Shown here: positions 16,813 to 25,317 of the stretch, in pieces | Position numbering within the stretch: position 1 is the stretch's first letter | Layout of the letters: every line of letters begins with the position of its first letter | Source: an uncultured Lachnoclostridium sp. | GTDB taxonomy: Bacteria; Bacillota; Clostridia; Lachnospirales; Lachnospiraceae | Reading direction: 5' to 3' | Assembly: GCA_905212635.1 (NCBI GenBank) | Contig: CAJMFH010000022.1 | Location: 1 to 41,047, forward strand | Length of the DNA: 41,047 nt | The notes under the pieces: generated by a model | Seen by the model: only the letters and a program-made list of their open reading frames with translations | What the model was told of the DNA's origin: nothing | Databases searched by the model: none | Made by a program: the position numbers and the translations under genes

Positions 16813-18651
16813 GTGAAGTTTTTAGATTCTTATTTTGAAGATGAGGTAAGAGAGGGCTTTTTTGTTCCCAGTCTGATGAAGAGGGCATGGGCAGCACAAA
16901 TGGAAGTCCTTAGTATTGTGCAGAAAATATGTGATAAGCATGGAATTCCTTTGTTTGCGGAGTGGGGAACGTTGTTGGGGGCAGTGCGCCATAAGGGAAG
17001 GATTCCATGGGACGATGACATCGATGTCTGCATGCTGCGTGCAGATTATGACAGATTTTGTCAGGTGGTAGATGAGGAACTCCCGGAGGAATGCTGGTTT
17101 TTAGATTATCATAGGATTGATGGCTTTGATGTAACACTTGGGCGTATTATCAATTCAAGAGTGCATGTGGTAGAAGGGGAAAACCTTGAAAAATATCATG
17201 GGTTTCCCTATGTGGCAGGCATTGATATCTTTTGGCTGGACTCAATTCCATCAGATGAAAAACAAAGACAGAGTTGTCAGGAAGAAATCAATCAAATTTT
17301 CTATTCGCTGGCGATGGCACATCGTGGCAAGACACCGCAAAAAGTGGCATTACAAAAAGAGTTGACCGGTTTACTTGAAAAAAAGACACGGGAGATGGGG
17401 GCGGCAGATCGTGGCTCCGATGTTACCAATACTTATGTATGGAGAAAAAACGTGTCCTACTGTCTGCCAAAAGCGTCTTATGAAAAAGGGGTTTTTCTGG
17501 ATTTTGAGAATATAAAGATCCGGGTGCCGGATAATTATGAAGAGATATTGCGAAGAAAATATGGAGCGGATTGGAGAATTCCAATTCAGGCAGGTGGACT
17601 CCATGATTATCCGTCGTATGCGAAACAACAGGTGTTTTTGCAGGAAAATGACGGGGGAGAACTATATGAATACCATTTTTCAAAGGCAGAATGGGAGCAG
17701 GTTCAGTTAAAGCGTGAGAAGAAAGTGACGTTACAGCAGGAAGTAAATCAGTTCGTAGAACTCTTTTTAGATGCTCATGAAGAGATTCGGAGAAGTATCC
17801 AAAAGGAAGAGTGGGACATGACTTTGGCTTTGTTGGAACAATGTCAGAATACCGCCATTGAGGTTGGAACGCGGATTGAACAGGAAAAGGGCGCAGATTA
17901 TGTAACGGTGAAAAGATGGGAGCGGTATTGCGAACTTGTCTTTCAGATACATAATCATCTTACTGCGGAATGTCCCAGGGATGCAAAGCATTTTGCCGAA
18001 AAGGTTTATGAAAAATTGTCCGGTATTATGGACGAAATGCGGCACAGAATCGATGAGGAATTAAAGGAAATAAAAGAAATCGTATTCGTGCCATACAAAG
18101 CTGCTTTGTGGGATAGTATGCATAAAATGTGGGAAGAAGCGATGCGGGACGATACGGTAAAAGTAACCGTTGTGCCGGCACCGTATTATTATAAAGATGC
18201 TTTTGGTAAAGCCAAAAAAGAAGAGATGCAGTATGAAAACGAGGGGTATCCGGAGAATGTTACGATTACGCATTATGAAGAGTATGATTTTCAGCTGCAT
18301 CATCCGGACAGAATTGTGATTCAGTGCCCGTATGATGAGTACAATTACGGGATAACCATCCACCCGTTCTTTTATGCTAAAAATCTTGTTACCTACACCG
18401 ATCAGCTTGTGTATGTTCCTGCTTTGCGGATGGATGAAATTACTCCGGAATCGGATCGTGCAAGATACAACTTAAAATCGTATTGTAATATGCCGGGGGT
18501 AGTCTATGCGGATCGGGTCATTGTACAATCCGAGCAGATGAAAAAGGTGTATGTGCAGCTTCTCACAGAATTTGCGGGAGAAGATACAAAACCAATCTGG
18601 GAGGAGAAAATTTCTTCCTTCCCAGAAAGGTACTTTGCGGATGAGTTATAG
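16813..18651 (+). CDS. LicD-family phosphotransferase, C-terminally short paralogue (copy 2)
   Basis: A 612-residue paralogue of the preceding protein, collinear from its first residue. The LicD core GTLLGAVRHKGRIPWDDDID is again at 52-71. The shared second domain (about 445-605) includes VFVPYKAALWDSMHKMWEEAM and YDEYNYGITIHPFFYAKNL. It ends soon after EFAGEDTKPIWEEKI, so the last roughly 160 residues of copy 1 are missing. Its stop overlaps by six bases the end of the convergent aepX gene, which suggests a recombination junction. The start is GTG at 16813 with AGGAAAGAGAG upstream. Two LicD copies could use different acceptors, or one may be accessory. Confidence 0.83.
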   Translation: MKFLDSYFEDEVREGFFVPSLMKRAWAAQMEVLSIVQKICDKHGIPLFAEWGTLLGAVRHKGRIPWDDDIDVCMLRADYDRFCQVVDEELPEECWFLDYHRIDGFDVTLGRIINSRVHVVEGENLEKYHGFPYVAGIDIFWLDSIPSDEKQRQSCQEEINQIFYSLAMAHRGKTPQKVALQKELTGLLEKKTREMGAADRGSDVTNTYVWRKNVSYCLPKASYEKGVFLDFENIKIRVPDNYEEILRRKYGADWRIPIQAGGLHDYPSYAKQQVFLQENDGGELYEYHFSKAEWEQVQLKREKKVTLQQEVNQFVELFLDAHEEIRRSIQKEEWDMTLALLEQCQNTAIEVGTRIEQEKGADYVTVKRWERYCELVFQIHNHLTAECPRDAKHFAEKVYEKLSGIMDEMRHRIDEELKEIKEIVFVPYKAALWDSMHKMWEEAMRDDTVKVTVVPAPYYYKDAFGKAKKEEMQYENEGYPENVTITHYEEYDFQLHHPDRIVIQCPYDEYNYGITIHPFFYAKNLVTYTDQLVYVPALRMDEITPESDRARYNLKSYCNMPGVVYADRVIVQSEQMKKVYVQLLTEFAGEDTKPIWEEKISSFPERYFADEL

Positions 18652-19941
18652 GGTGTCGATTAATGTTAAAATTTGAGAGATTGGCATCAGGCGGTCGTCG
18701 ACTTCTTTGGCACGGTGGTAGCGAAGAATATCGATGGCGGTCTGCTGCATGGCAGGAAAAGCACTTCTTGTTAATTGGTTTGCATAAATAACGATATTTA
18801 CGCCGTGGCTGCAAAGTTCCTCTTCGGTAACCGTGTTGAACGAAGTTGGAACGACAACAAGAGGAGTTGTCGGATCTGTTTTTCGAAATTCGTCGCAAAA
18901 TGCAAAAATTTCGGAAGGATCTTTCTGGCGGCTGTGGATCATAATAGCATCGGCACCGGCATTCACAAAGGCGGCAGCTCTTGCTAAAGCATCGTCTAAT
19001 CCCTGTTCCAGAATAAGGCTTTCGATGCGGGCGATGATCATAAAATCATCGGTCAGCTGTGTCTTTTTCCCGGCACGGATCTTTTGACTGAAATGTTCGA
19101 TGGAGTCCTGCGTCTGTGGTACATCTGTCCCGAACAAAGAGTTTTTCTTGAGTCCGGTCTTGTCTTCGATAATGATAGCTGATACGCCCATGCGTTCCAG
19201 CGAACGGACGGTATATACAAAATGTTCAATCTGACCGCCGGTATCCCCATCAAATATAATCGGTTTTGTTGTCACTTCCATCACATCATCGATGGTTCGG
19301 AAACGCGATGTCATATCGACCAGTTCGATATCCGGTTTTCCCTTTGCCGTCGAGTCGCAGAGCGAAGAAATCCACATCGCATCAAACTGATCCAGTTCCC
19401 CTTCGTGTTCAACAACTGTTTTTTCTGCAATAAGACCGGTAAGACCACTATGGACTTCTAATGCTTTTACAATCGGACGGATTTTTAGCAGCTGTTTCAG
19501 CCGTTTGCGGCGGAATTCAGGCATCGCAAGTTTTTCTTTGATTTTATCATCAATATGTTTTACATTTTCATTGTAGGTGTAAGGAACGTCTATGATCTGA
19601 CCACCGTAACGGGAGAGAAGATTTTCGGCATTGGCACGGATTGCTTTAAGGGGACCGTGGTTCCAGTTATCCCCGTGGATGATGTAATCCGGGTGATAGG
19701 TTTCTACGATCTCATCGTACATGACATCCTTTTGGACGACAACGCGGCTTACACCGGGGAGTGTACGGATCAACTCGATTCGCTGCTCAAAAGGAATGGT
19801 GGGAAACTGGTTATAACGGATCATCGCCTCATCAGATAGAACGCCTGCGATCACTTCGCCGTATTTTTGTGCTTCGCGTATAATATTCAGATGCCCTTCG
19901 TGGATGACATCTGTTGTAAAACAAGTGTATACCGTTTTCAT
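18646..19941 (-). CDS. aepX: Phosphoenolpyruvate mutase fused to an N-terminal cytidylyltransferase-like domain
   Basis: A 431-residue, two-domain protein. Residues about 1-130 are a cytidylyltransferase-like Rossmann domain with an HEGH (14-17) nucleotide-binding motif and a later GDNWNHG. Residues about 140-431 are PEP mutase of the isocitrate lyase superfamily: FDGDTGG (230-236) for metal binding and the diagnostic EDK-x5-NS motif (259-268). PEP mutase makes phosphonopyruvate, the first C-P bond step in nearly all phosphonate pathways. The ATG at 19941 follows GAGGGA on the minus strand; the longer frame upstream is not supported. It is the only pathway gene on the minus strand, divergent from the transaminase gene and tail-to-tail with the second LicD. 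Confidence 0.95.
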   Translation of the reverse strand: MKTVYTCFTTDVIHEGHLNIIREAQKYGEVIAGVLSDEAMIRYNQFPTIPFEQRIELIRTLPGVSRVVVQKDVMYDEIVETYHPDYIIHGDNWNHGPLKAIRANAENLLSRYGGQIIDVPYTYNENVKHIDDKIKEKLAMPEFRRKRLKQLLKIRPIVKALEVHSGLTGLIAEKTVVEHEGELDQFDAMWISSLCDSTAKGKPDIELVDMTSRFRTIDDVMEVTTKPIIFDGDTGGQIEHFVYTVRSLERMGVSAIIIEDKTGLKKNSLFGTDVPQTQDSIEHFSQKIRAGKKTQLTDDFMIIARIESLILEQGLDDALARAAAFVNAGADAIMIHSRQKDPSEIFAFCDEFRKTDPTTPLVVVPTSFNTVTEEELCSHGVNIVIYANQLTRSAFPAMQQTAIDILRYHRAKEVDDRLMPISQILTLIDTL

Positions 19942-19984
19942 ATGATTATCCCTCACTTTTCTGATCTGGTAAACTTCTATAAAA

Positions 19985-19993
19985 AGTATAACA
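19985..19993 (-). promoter_or_regulatory. Candidate extended -10 promoter for aepX
   Basis: On the minus strand this reads TGTTATACT, an extended -10 of the sigma-A type, about 44 bases before the aepX start. A matching -35 is not convincing. The divergent spacer (19942-20134) holds no gene. Confidence 0.4.
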
Positions 19994-20134
19994 TATTTGC
20001 AACGCATTTGGGGATATTTTTTATAAAAAGATGAAATTTGTCTTTTCTTTTCAAAAGAGGTAGTGTAAAATTAGTAATATGTGAGGAAATGAGTATGCCA
20101 GCAGTATGGTCATACTATGGAAGGAATGATTTTG

Positions 20135-21262
20135 ATGACGATAAAGCGAAATATTCTGTTAAATCCCGGCCCATCCACCACGACAGATACGGTGAAGATG
20201 GCACAGGTGGTTCCGGATATCTGCCCAAGGGAGGAAGAATTTGGAAATATCATGAAAGAGATGCGGAGTGATCTTGTACGGATCGTGCATGGAGATCCGG
20301 AAGAGTATACCGCGGTGCTTTTTTGTGGGTCGGGAACGATCAATATTGATGTCTGTTTGAATTCACTTCTGCCGGAGGGAAAGAAAATACTGGTTGTGAA
20401 CAATGGTGCTTACAGTACAAGGGCAGTAGAAATCTGCGAAGCCTACGGACTGGATGTCATTGATCTGCAATTTTCGCCGGAAATGCTTCCGGATTTGGAA
20501 CTTGTGGAGAAGACATTACGGGAGAATCCGGAAATTGCGCTTGTACATACAACACATAATGAAACAGGCACCGGTATCCTTAACCCAATTCGGGAGATTG
20601 GAGCCTTGGCACATAAGTATAATGCGGTATTTACGGTGGATACGACATCTACCTATGCGATGCGCCCGATTGATGTGCAAGAGGACAACATTGATTTTTG
20701 CATGGCTTCCGCTCAAAAGGGATTAATGTCGATGACAGGACTTTCTTTTATCGTGGGACGAAAAGATATTATTGAAAAGTCCGCTGCCTATCCAAAGAGA
20801 TCGTATTACTGTAACCTGTTTTTGCAATATGATTTTTTTGAAAAGACAGGGCAGATGCACTTTACACCGCCGGTACAGACAATTTATGCGACGAGACAGG
20901 CACTCAAAGAATATTTTGCAGAGGGCGAAAAAAATAAATGGAAACGCCATACGAGAGTGTTTGAAGCGATTCATAAGGGGCTGGAACAGCTGGGATTTCA
21001 GGATGTGATCAAACGGGAATGGCAGGCAGGCCTGGTAGTCTGTGTGCGCTACCCGGATGACAAAAATTGGAATTTTAATGAAATACACGATTTTTGTTTT
21101 GAACGGGGATTTACGATTTATCCGGGAAAAATTTCGGATATGAATACGTTCCGTCTGTGTGCCCTCGGTGCTATTGACCAAAAGGACATTGAAGATTTCT
21201 TTGTTGTGCTGGAAGAGGCATTGAAACATTATGGGGTAGCTGTCCCGGTGAGGTATGAATAA
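20135..21262 (+). CDS. phnW: 2-aminoethylphosphonate-pyruvate transaminase
   Basis: A 375-residue class V PLP aminotransferase. The start MTIKRNILLNPGPSTTTDTV contains the NPGP motif of this family; SAQKGL (about 192-197) carries the PLP lysine (Lys195), and VDTTSTYAM precedes it. The enzyme interconverts AEP plus pyruvate with phosphonoacetaldehyde plus alanine. With aepX and aepY in the same window and no phosphonatase (phnX), it should run in the biosynthetic direction. The ATG at 20135 is preferred because AAGGA (20121-20125) is nine bases upstream; the ATG at 20117 lacks a site. Two more genes of the pathway lie 16 kb downstream. Confidence 0.92.
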   Translation: MTIKRNILLNPGPSTTTDTVKMAQVVPDICPREEEFGNIMKEMRSDLVRIVHGDPEEYTAVLFCGSGTINIDVCLNSLLPEGKKILVVNNGAYSTRAVEICEAYGLDVIDLQFSPEMLPDLELVEKTLRENPEIALVHTTHNETGTGILNPIREIGALAHKYNAVFTVDTTSTYAMRPIDVQEDNIDFCMASAQKGLMSMTGLSFIVGRKDIIEKSAAYPKRSYYCNLFLQYDFFEKTGQMHFTPPVQTIYATRQALKEYFAEGEKNKWKRHTRVFEAIHKGLEQLGFQDVIKREWQAGLVVCVRYPDDKNWNFNEIHDFCFERGFTIYPGKISDMNTFRLCALGAIDQKDIEDFFVVLEEALKHYGVAVPVRYE

Positions 21263-21265
21263 AAC

Positions 21266-21294
21266 TAAAGATTATGTTGGAATCGTCCGATATA
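21266..21294 (+). promoter_or_regulatory. FliA/SigD-like promoter for the acyl/aminoacyl operon
   Basis: TAAAG (21266-21270), 16 bases, then CCGATATA (21287-21294). The ten bases CCGATATATA are identical to the flagellin promoter. It sits in the 72-base gap after phnW, 40 bases before the GNAT start, which is a natural promoter position. If active, it places the 16-kb block under the flagellar sigma factor and FlgM. Confidence 0.7.
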
Positions 21295-21334
21295 TACTAA
21301 TGTGATTAGTGAATTTGCAAGGAGGCAAATAAGT

Positions 21335-22327
21335 ATGGTTGCGATAAGAAGGGCTACCTGCGAAGATATCCCTAATATTATGAAATTCATGGATGAACAT
21401 TGGAAACCGGGAAATATATTAGCAAAAAATCGAAAATTTTTTGATTGGCAGTTTGTGGATGATGATAGCGTGAATATGTGGATTGGGATAGATGAAGAAG
21501 ATGGAAAAATATATGGAATGGTGGGAGCGATTGTGTACAGCAGGTGTGCTAATCCAGATGTATCCGTATGTACCTGGCAGGTAATTAAGAGTGTAAATCC
21601 AATGCTTGGTATGGAATTGCAGCAATACATGTACAAACAGCTGCAACCTCGATATTCCTATGCAATAGGTCTGAGCAAAAAAGCAATGAAGATTAATACT
21701 TTGCTTGGTTATAAGCCGACAGAGATGGAACATTATTATCGTCTGAATAATTGTGAAAATTATAACATTGCAATAATAAAAAATAAAGTCATACCAATTG
21801 TTAAAGATGTGGGATATTCTTTACAATGTATTACTTCTGTTGAGCAAATGAAGCAAATTGTGACAGAAGAGCAGTTGAGAAAAACGGTAATGAGCAAGGA
21901 TTATCATTACATAGAGAAGAGATATTTTAAACATCCGATATATCATTATGATATATGGAAGATAGTGGATGATTTTGGGGAGTCTACGGCTGTTTTAGTT
22001 ACAAGAACAGAAACGGTAGAAAACAGCAGAATGTGTAAGATAATTGACTGTTATGGAGATATCAGACAATTAAGCAGAATAACGAGTGCGTTGGATAGGC
22101 TGATGAAACAAAAAAATTATGAGTATATTGATGTGTATTCATGTGGAGTACCAAAAGAAATATATGAACAAGCAGGCTTTTTGGCTTGCGACCAATCATG
22201 TGAGAATATTATACCAAATTATTTTCACCCTTTTACACAAGAGAATATTACATTGAGAACGTTTGAAACGGATTACCCTAATTTTAGAATGTTTCGTGGG
22301 GATGGGGATCAAGATAGACCCTGTTAA
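21335..22327 (+). CDS. GNAT-like acyltransferase
   Basis: A 330-residue protein whose N-terminus reads VAIRRATCEDIPNIMKFMDEHW, a typical GNAT first strand and helix, with YGMVGAIVYSRC as a likely central strand. The length suggests two GNAT-like halves; the second half has ESTAVLVTRTE and EYIDVYSCG. Such enzymes acylate amino groups on sugars or peptides from acyl-CoA or acyl-ACP. The ATG at 21335 follows AGGAGG (21320-21325); the frame upstream contains the promoter region. It is the first gene of the AT-rich operon. The substrate is unknown; transfer of the acyl group built by the following genes to an amino sugar is a hypothesis. Confidence 0.65.
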   Translation: MVAIRRATCEDIPNIMKFMDEHWKPGNILAKNRKFFDWQFVDDDSVNMWIGIDEEDGKIYGMVGAIVYSRCANPDVSVCTWQVIKSVNPMLGMELQQYMYKQLQPRYSYAIGLSKKAMKINTLLGYKPTEMEHYYRLNNCENYNIAIIKNKVIPIVKDVGYSLQCITSVEQMKQIVTEEQLRKTVMSKDYHYIEKRYFKHPIYHYDIWKIVDDFGESTAVLVTRTETVENSRMCKIIDCYGDIRQLSRITSALDRLMKQKNYEYIDVYSCGVPKEIYEQAGFLACDQSCENIIPNYFHPFTQENITLRTFETDYPNFRMFRGDGDQDRPC

Positions 22328-22370
22328 GTAAACAAAAGTATTTTTAAAAATGTCAAAGAGAGGTAAAAAA

Positions 22371-24065
22371 ATGTTTAGTGAATTTGCTAATATAACAATA
22401 AAAGGAATAGCATCAGCAGTACCAAAGCATACAGAAGAAAACTGTATGTATGAAAGTGTCCTTGGAAAGAGAAGGGTGAAAAAACAGATCCAGTTGACTG
22501 GCATTTATAAGCGGCACGTTGCAGAACGTGAGCAGAGAACTTCAGATTTGTGTTATGTATCTGCTGTACGCTTACTGGATAAATTACAGTGGAATAAAGA
22601 AGAAATTGGTGTGTTGGTTTTTGTTACACAGCATCCTAATTTTGCTACTCCGTCGACAGCATTTTTTTTGCAAAAGAGATTAGAACTGCCTAAAGAATGT
22701 CTGTGTTTTGATGTTAATTTGGGGTGCTCCGGCTTTAATGTGGGTGTTCAAATCGTTTCTTCTTTATTGCAATCTTCTATTAAAGTGAAACGGGGGCTTT
22801 TATTAGTAGGAGATACTGTTGGAAAAATATTGTGTGCAGAGAATGGATTGACAAAGGATGAGATTGCAGAAAATATGATGTTTGGATCGGCTGGTTCTGC
22901 AATTGCAATAGAGAAGGAAAATGCAAAAGCAGGATTAAAAACTTTTGCTAAGTCTGATGGAACAAAGTTTGATGCTATTATGACAAGACGTACCAACAGC
23001 TCGTTGTATGGTTTGGCTTCTAAAAAAGGCTATATGGATGGAAATGCAGTATTTGAATTTGCAGTTGACGAGGTTTCGAAAAGTATAATAGATTTTAAGC
23101 GTTATTTTAATATAAATGAAAACGATATTGATTATTACGTTTTTCATCAAGCACAAAAACTTATCTTGGATAGTATATTGAATGCATGTGGGATTGAAGA
23201 GCAAAAAGAACTTCGTTCTTTAGAGGAATATGGCAACACATCGGGGGTGTCAGTTCCTCTTACGGTGTGTTATCATAGGGATGAATTTTGTCATCAGGAT
23301 AGTGTTAGGATGCTATTGTGTGGTTTTGGTATTGGATTGTCGTGGGGAGCTGTTTATGCAGAGATACCAACGGAAAATATTCTTCCCATTATTGAAACAG
23401 ATGAACATTATGATGAGGATAAAGTGCCAATAGGAACTTTGAGAGAAAAAAGTATTCTTGTTGTTGGGGCTGATACATCAATAGGGGAGTATGTTGCACG
23501 TTTTTGTAGTAAGAGTGGTGCTAGCATTCTTCTGGCTGGCAAGAATAAGAAAAAGTTGTTGTATATGGAGGCGGATTTGTTTAATCAGTCTTATATGATA
23601 CCGTATGAAGAAGACTCTGTTGAAGCAGCAGAGGAGATTATTTCCTGGTGTCGCGAAAAGGATATCGAACTGGACGGAGTGATTTTTGCAGAGGGAGAGT
23701 TTATTCCTGATAAAAGAGATGCTTTTTGTGGGACATTGGCAGAGAAAGGTGCACTGACAAAAGAAGCGAGTGTCGTGTTTTTAGCAGATGTTAATATGGA
23801 TATACATTCGATAAAAGAAAGCATAGAGAAGTGCCAGAACAAGGTCAATGTTTATGATATTCGAGTTAACGCAATTACCTATGATAATGAAGAACTGGAT
23901 TTAGTGCAGATATCAGGTGATGAGCAGGAATGGGTAAAAAAATATCTTCAGAATAATTGCCCAAAGGAGATGAAAAGACCCCTTTATGTAGGACGAGCAG
24001 TAAATTTCCTTCTATCGGATGAGTCGCAGTTTACCACAGGAAACGTAATTCAGATTAATCGTTAG
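22371..24065 (+). CDS. KASIII-like synthase fused to a degenerate SDR domain
   Basis: A 564-residue fusion. Residues about 1-345 are a FabH/KASIII-type thiolase fold with the full triad: Cys119 (VNLGCSGF), His259 (VFHQAQKL) and Asn289 (EYGNTSG). Residues about 358-564 are a short-chain dehydrogenase fold that starts SILVVGADTSIGEYVARF and ends AVNFLLSDESQFTTGNVIQINR. The SDR part has no recognisable YxxxK pair, so it is probably not a working reductase and may be structural. KASIII enzymes condense or transfer acyl groups between CoA and carrier protein. The ATG at 22371 follows GAGAGG (22358-22363) and matches the start of the paralogue at 25318. A complete SDR gene follows. Confidence 0.85.
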   Translation: MFSEFANITIKGIASAVPKHTEENCMYESVLGKRRVKKQIQLTGIYKRHVAEREQRTSDLCYVSAVRLLDKLQWNKEEIGVLVFVTQHPNFATPSTAFFLQKRLELPKECLCFDVNLGCSGFNVGVQIVSSLLQSSIKVKRGLLLVGDTVGKILCAENGLTKDEIAENMMFGSAGSAIAIEKENAKAGLKTFAKSDGTKFDAIMTRRTNSSLYGLASKKGYMDGNAVFEFAVDEVSKSIIDFKRYFNINENDIDYYVFHQAQKLILDSILNACGIEEQKELRSLEEYGNTSGVSVPLTVCYHRDEFCHQDSVRMLLCGFGIGLSWGAVYAEIPTENILPIIETDEHYDEDKVPIGTLREKSILVVGADTSIGEYVARFCSKSGASILLAGKNKKKLLYMEADLFNQSYMIPYEEDSVEAAEEIISWCREKDIELDGVIFAEGEFIPDKRDAFCGTLAEKGALTKEASVVFLADVNMDIHSIKESIEKCQNKVNVYDIRVNAITYDNEELDLVQISGDEQEWVKKYLQNNCPKEMKRPLYVGRAVNFLLSDESQFTTGNVIQINR

Positions 24066-24091
24066 TTTTAGATTGAAGATTGGAGAATGCT

Positions 24092-24844
24092 ATGTTAGAA
24101 ACCAATATGAAAGACAAAGTGATTTTGGTAACAGGTGCTACCTCGGGTATGGGGGAGACCGTTGCCAAACGCTTTGTTAACGAAGGGGCAAAGGTAGTGG
24201 CAATAGGGCGAAATGAAGAAAAGTTACAAATGTTGGAATATGAACATGAGGGGCAAGTATTGTCATATCGCTACGATTTGTCTGATTTGGAAAATATTGA
24301 AGATATATTCTTGTTTTGTAAAGAAAATCAGTTAAAATTGGATGGATTAGTTCATTGTGCGGGCATGGTATGTAATAATCCAATTCGTACAATTGATTAT
24401 CATGAAACAGAGAAGATTATGAGAGTGAATTGTTTTTCTTTTATGGAAATGGGAAAATGGTTCTCAAAAAGAAAATACTCGAAAGATGGAAGTTCAATGG
24501 TTGCTATTTCATCGGTTGAATCAATTTTAAATGATAAAGGATTGGTTCAGTATTCTGCGTCAAAAGCAGCATTAAACTCTGTTGTCAAAACAATGGCTAA
24601 GGAAGTTATGAAAAGACAAATACGTGTCAATGCTATTTTGCCATCTTATGTAGAGACAGCTATGACGCAGGCAACTGCTCAGCAAATATCTGATTATGAA
24701 AAACAGATTACACATTCGCAGCCGCTTGGACGAATAGAGCCAGAGTATATTGCGGGGTTAGTGGAATATTTGTTGTCGGATTATGCCAAATATATGACAG
24801 GAGAACTTGTTGTGATGGGAGGGGGGAATGTTTCAGTAATGTAA
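24092..24844 (+). CDS. Short-chain dehydrogenase/reductase (FabG-like)
   Basis: A 250-residue classical SDR. It has the cofactor motif TGATSGMG (14-21), HCAG (88-91), a catalytic serine near 140 and YSASK (Tyr154, Lys158), and ends with EYLLSDYAKYMTGE. The likely reaction is reduction of a 3-ketoacyl group on a carrier protein to a 3-hydroxyacyl group, as FabG does, because KASIII and carrier genes flank it. The ATG at 24092 follows GGAG (24082-24085); the TTG at 24080 is less likely. It supplies the active-site residues that the SDR domain fused to the upstream synthase lacks, so the two may form a complex. A sugar substrate is the main alternative. Confidence 0.88.
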   Translation: MLETNMKDKVILVTGATSGMGETVAKRFVNEGAKVVAIGRNEEKLQMLEYEHEGQVLSYRYDLSDLENIEDIFLFCKENQLKLDGLVHCAGMVCNNPIRTIDYHETEKIMRVNCFSFMEMGKWFSKRKYSKDGSSMVAISSVESILNDKGLVQYSASKAALNSVVKTMAKEVMKRQIRVNAILPSYVETAMTQATAQQISDYEKQITHSQPLGRIEPEYIAGLVEYLLSDYAKYMTGELVVMGGGNVSVM

Positions 24845-24913
24845 CAGAATCGTGTATGTAAGGTTGGGTGAAAAATTGTAATAATAATTAAAATAAGATA
24901 GGAGAGAAATGAA

Positions 24914-25135
24914 ATGAAATTAGAAGAAAAAATTGCTTTTTTACAGGATATTATGGATGTTGAGGAAGGTGTTCTTACAGAGGATACTATATTGGCAGAT
25001 GTTGAGGAATGGGATTCCCTTGCTACATTGTCGTTGCTTGCAGAGATGAGAAAACGCTTTGGAATTCAACTTACAACTGCAGAGATCAAAAAATTTGAAA
25101 CTGTTTCTGATATATTGCAAATTATTCCGGATTGA
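24914..25135 (+). CDS. Acyl/peptidyl carrier protein 1
   Basis: A 73-residue carrier protein of the phosphopantetheine-binding fold. The attachment serine is Ser35 in EEWDSLATLSLLAEM, the usual DSL motif at the start of helix 2. It is acidic and helical. It lies 69 bases after the SDR with AGGAGA upstream, and its position beside KASIII and SDR genes suggests it carries the intermediate they process. No phosphopantetheinyl transferase is encoded in the window, so a housekeeping one must activate it. Confidence 0.9.
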   Translation: MKLEEKIAFLQDIMDVEEGVLTEDTILADVEEWDSLATLSLLAEMRKRFGIQLTTAEIKKFETVSDILQIIPD

Positions 25136-25181
25136 GAAATCGAATCAAAATAGTTGGAGAAAATGAGGCAAGGTGTTTGGA

Positions 25182-25304
25182 ATGTTATCAGAAACAAAAG
25201 AGATGCTATTAGGTAAAAAAATTTTCTGGAATAACAGGTATACTTCCGACATAAAAAATATCATGGATGAGTTCGTATTAGAACTATTGATTCAAATGCT
25301 TTGA
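25182..25304 (+). pseudogene. Possible SDR N-terminal remnant
   Basis: A 40-codon reading frame whose start, MLSETKEMLLGKKIF, resembles the beginning of the SDR genes nearby (a Leu/Gly/Lys-Lys-Ile lead into the first strand). Directly after it, one frame reads ITG and another TSDI, the pieces expected from a TGxTSxIG motif broken by small indels. After about 25270 the resemblance ends. It sits just before the second KASIII gene, which also has an SDR tail fragment behind it. The match is short, so this is tentative; a small unrelated gene is possible. Confidence 0.3.
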
Positions 25305-25317
25305 AGGAGATTATGCC

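Noticed and set aside
14438..18651. Phosphocholine transferase function for the LicD proteins
   Set aside because: No choline uptake or choline kinase genes (licA/licB type) are present, whereas a full AEP pathway is; choline cannot be excluded by sequence alone.
20103..20116. AGTATG-GT-CATACT palindrome before phnW as an operator
   Set aside because: Only six-base arms in an AT-rich spacer and no second copy; could be chance.
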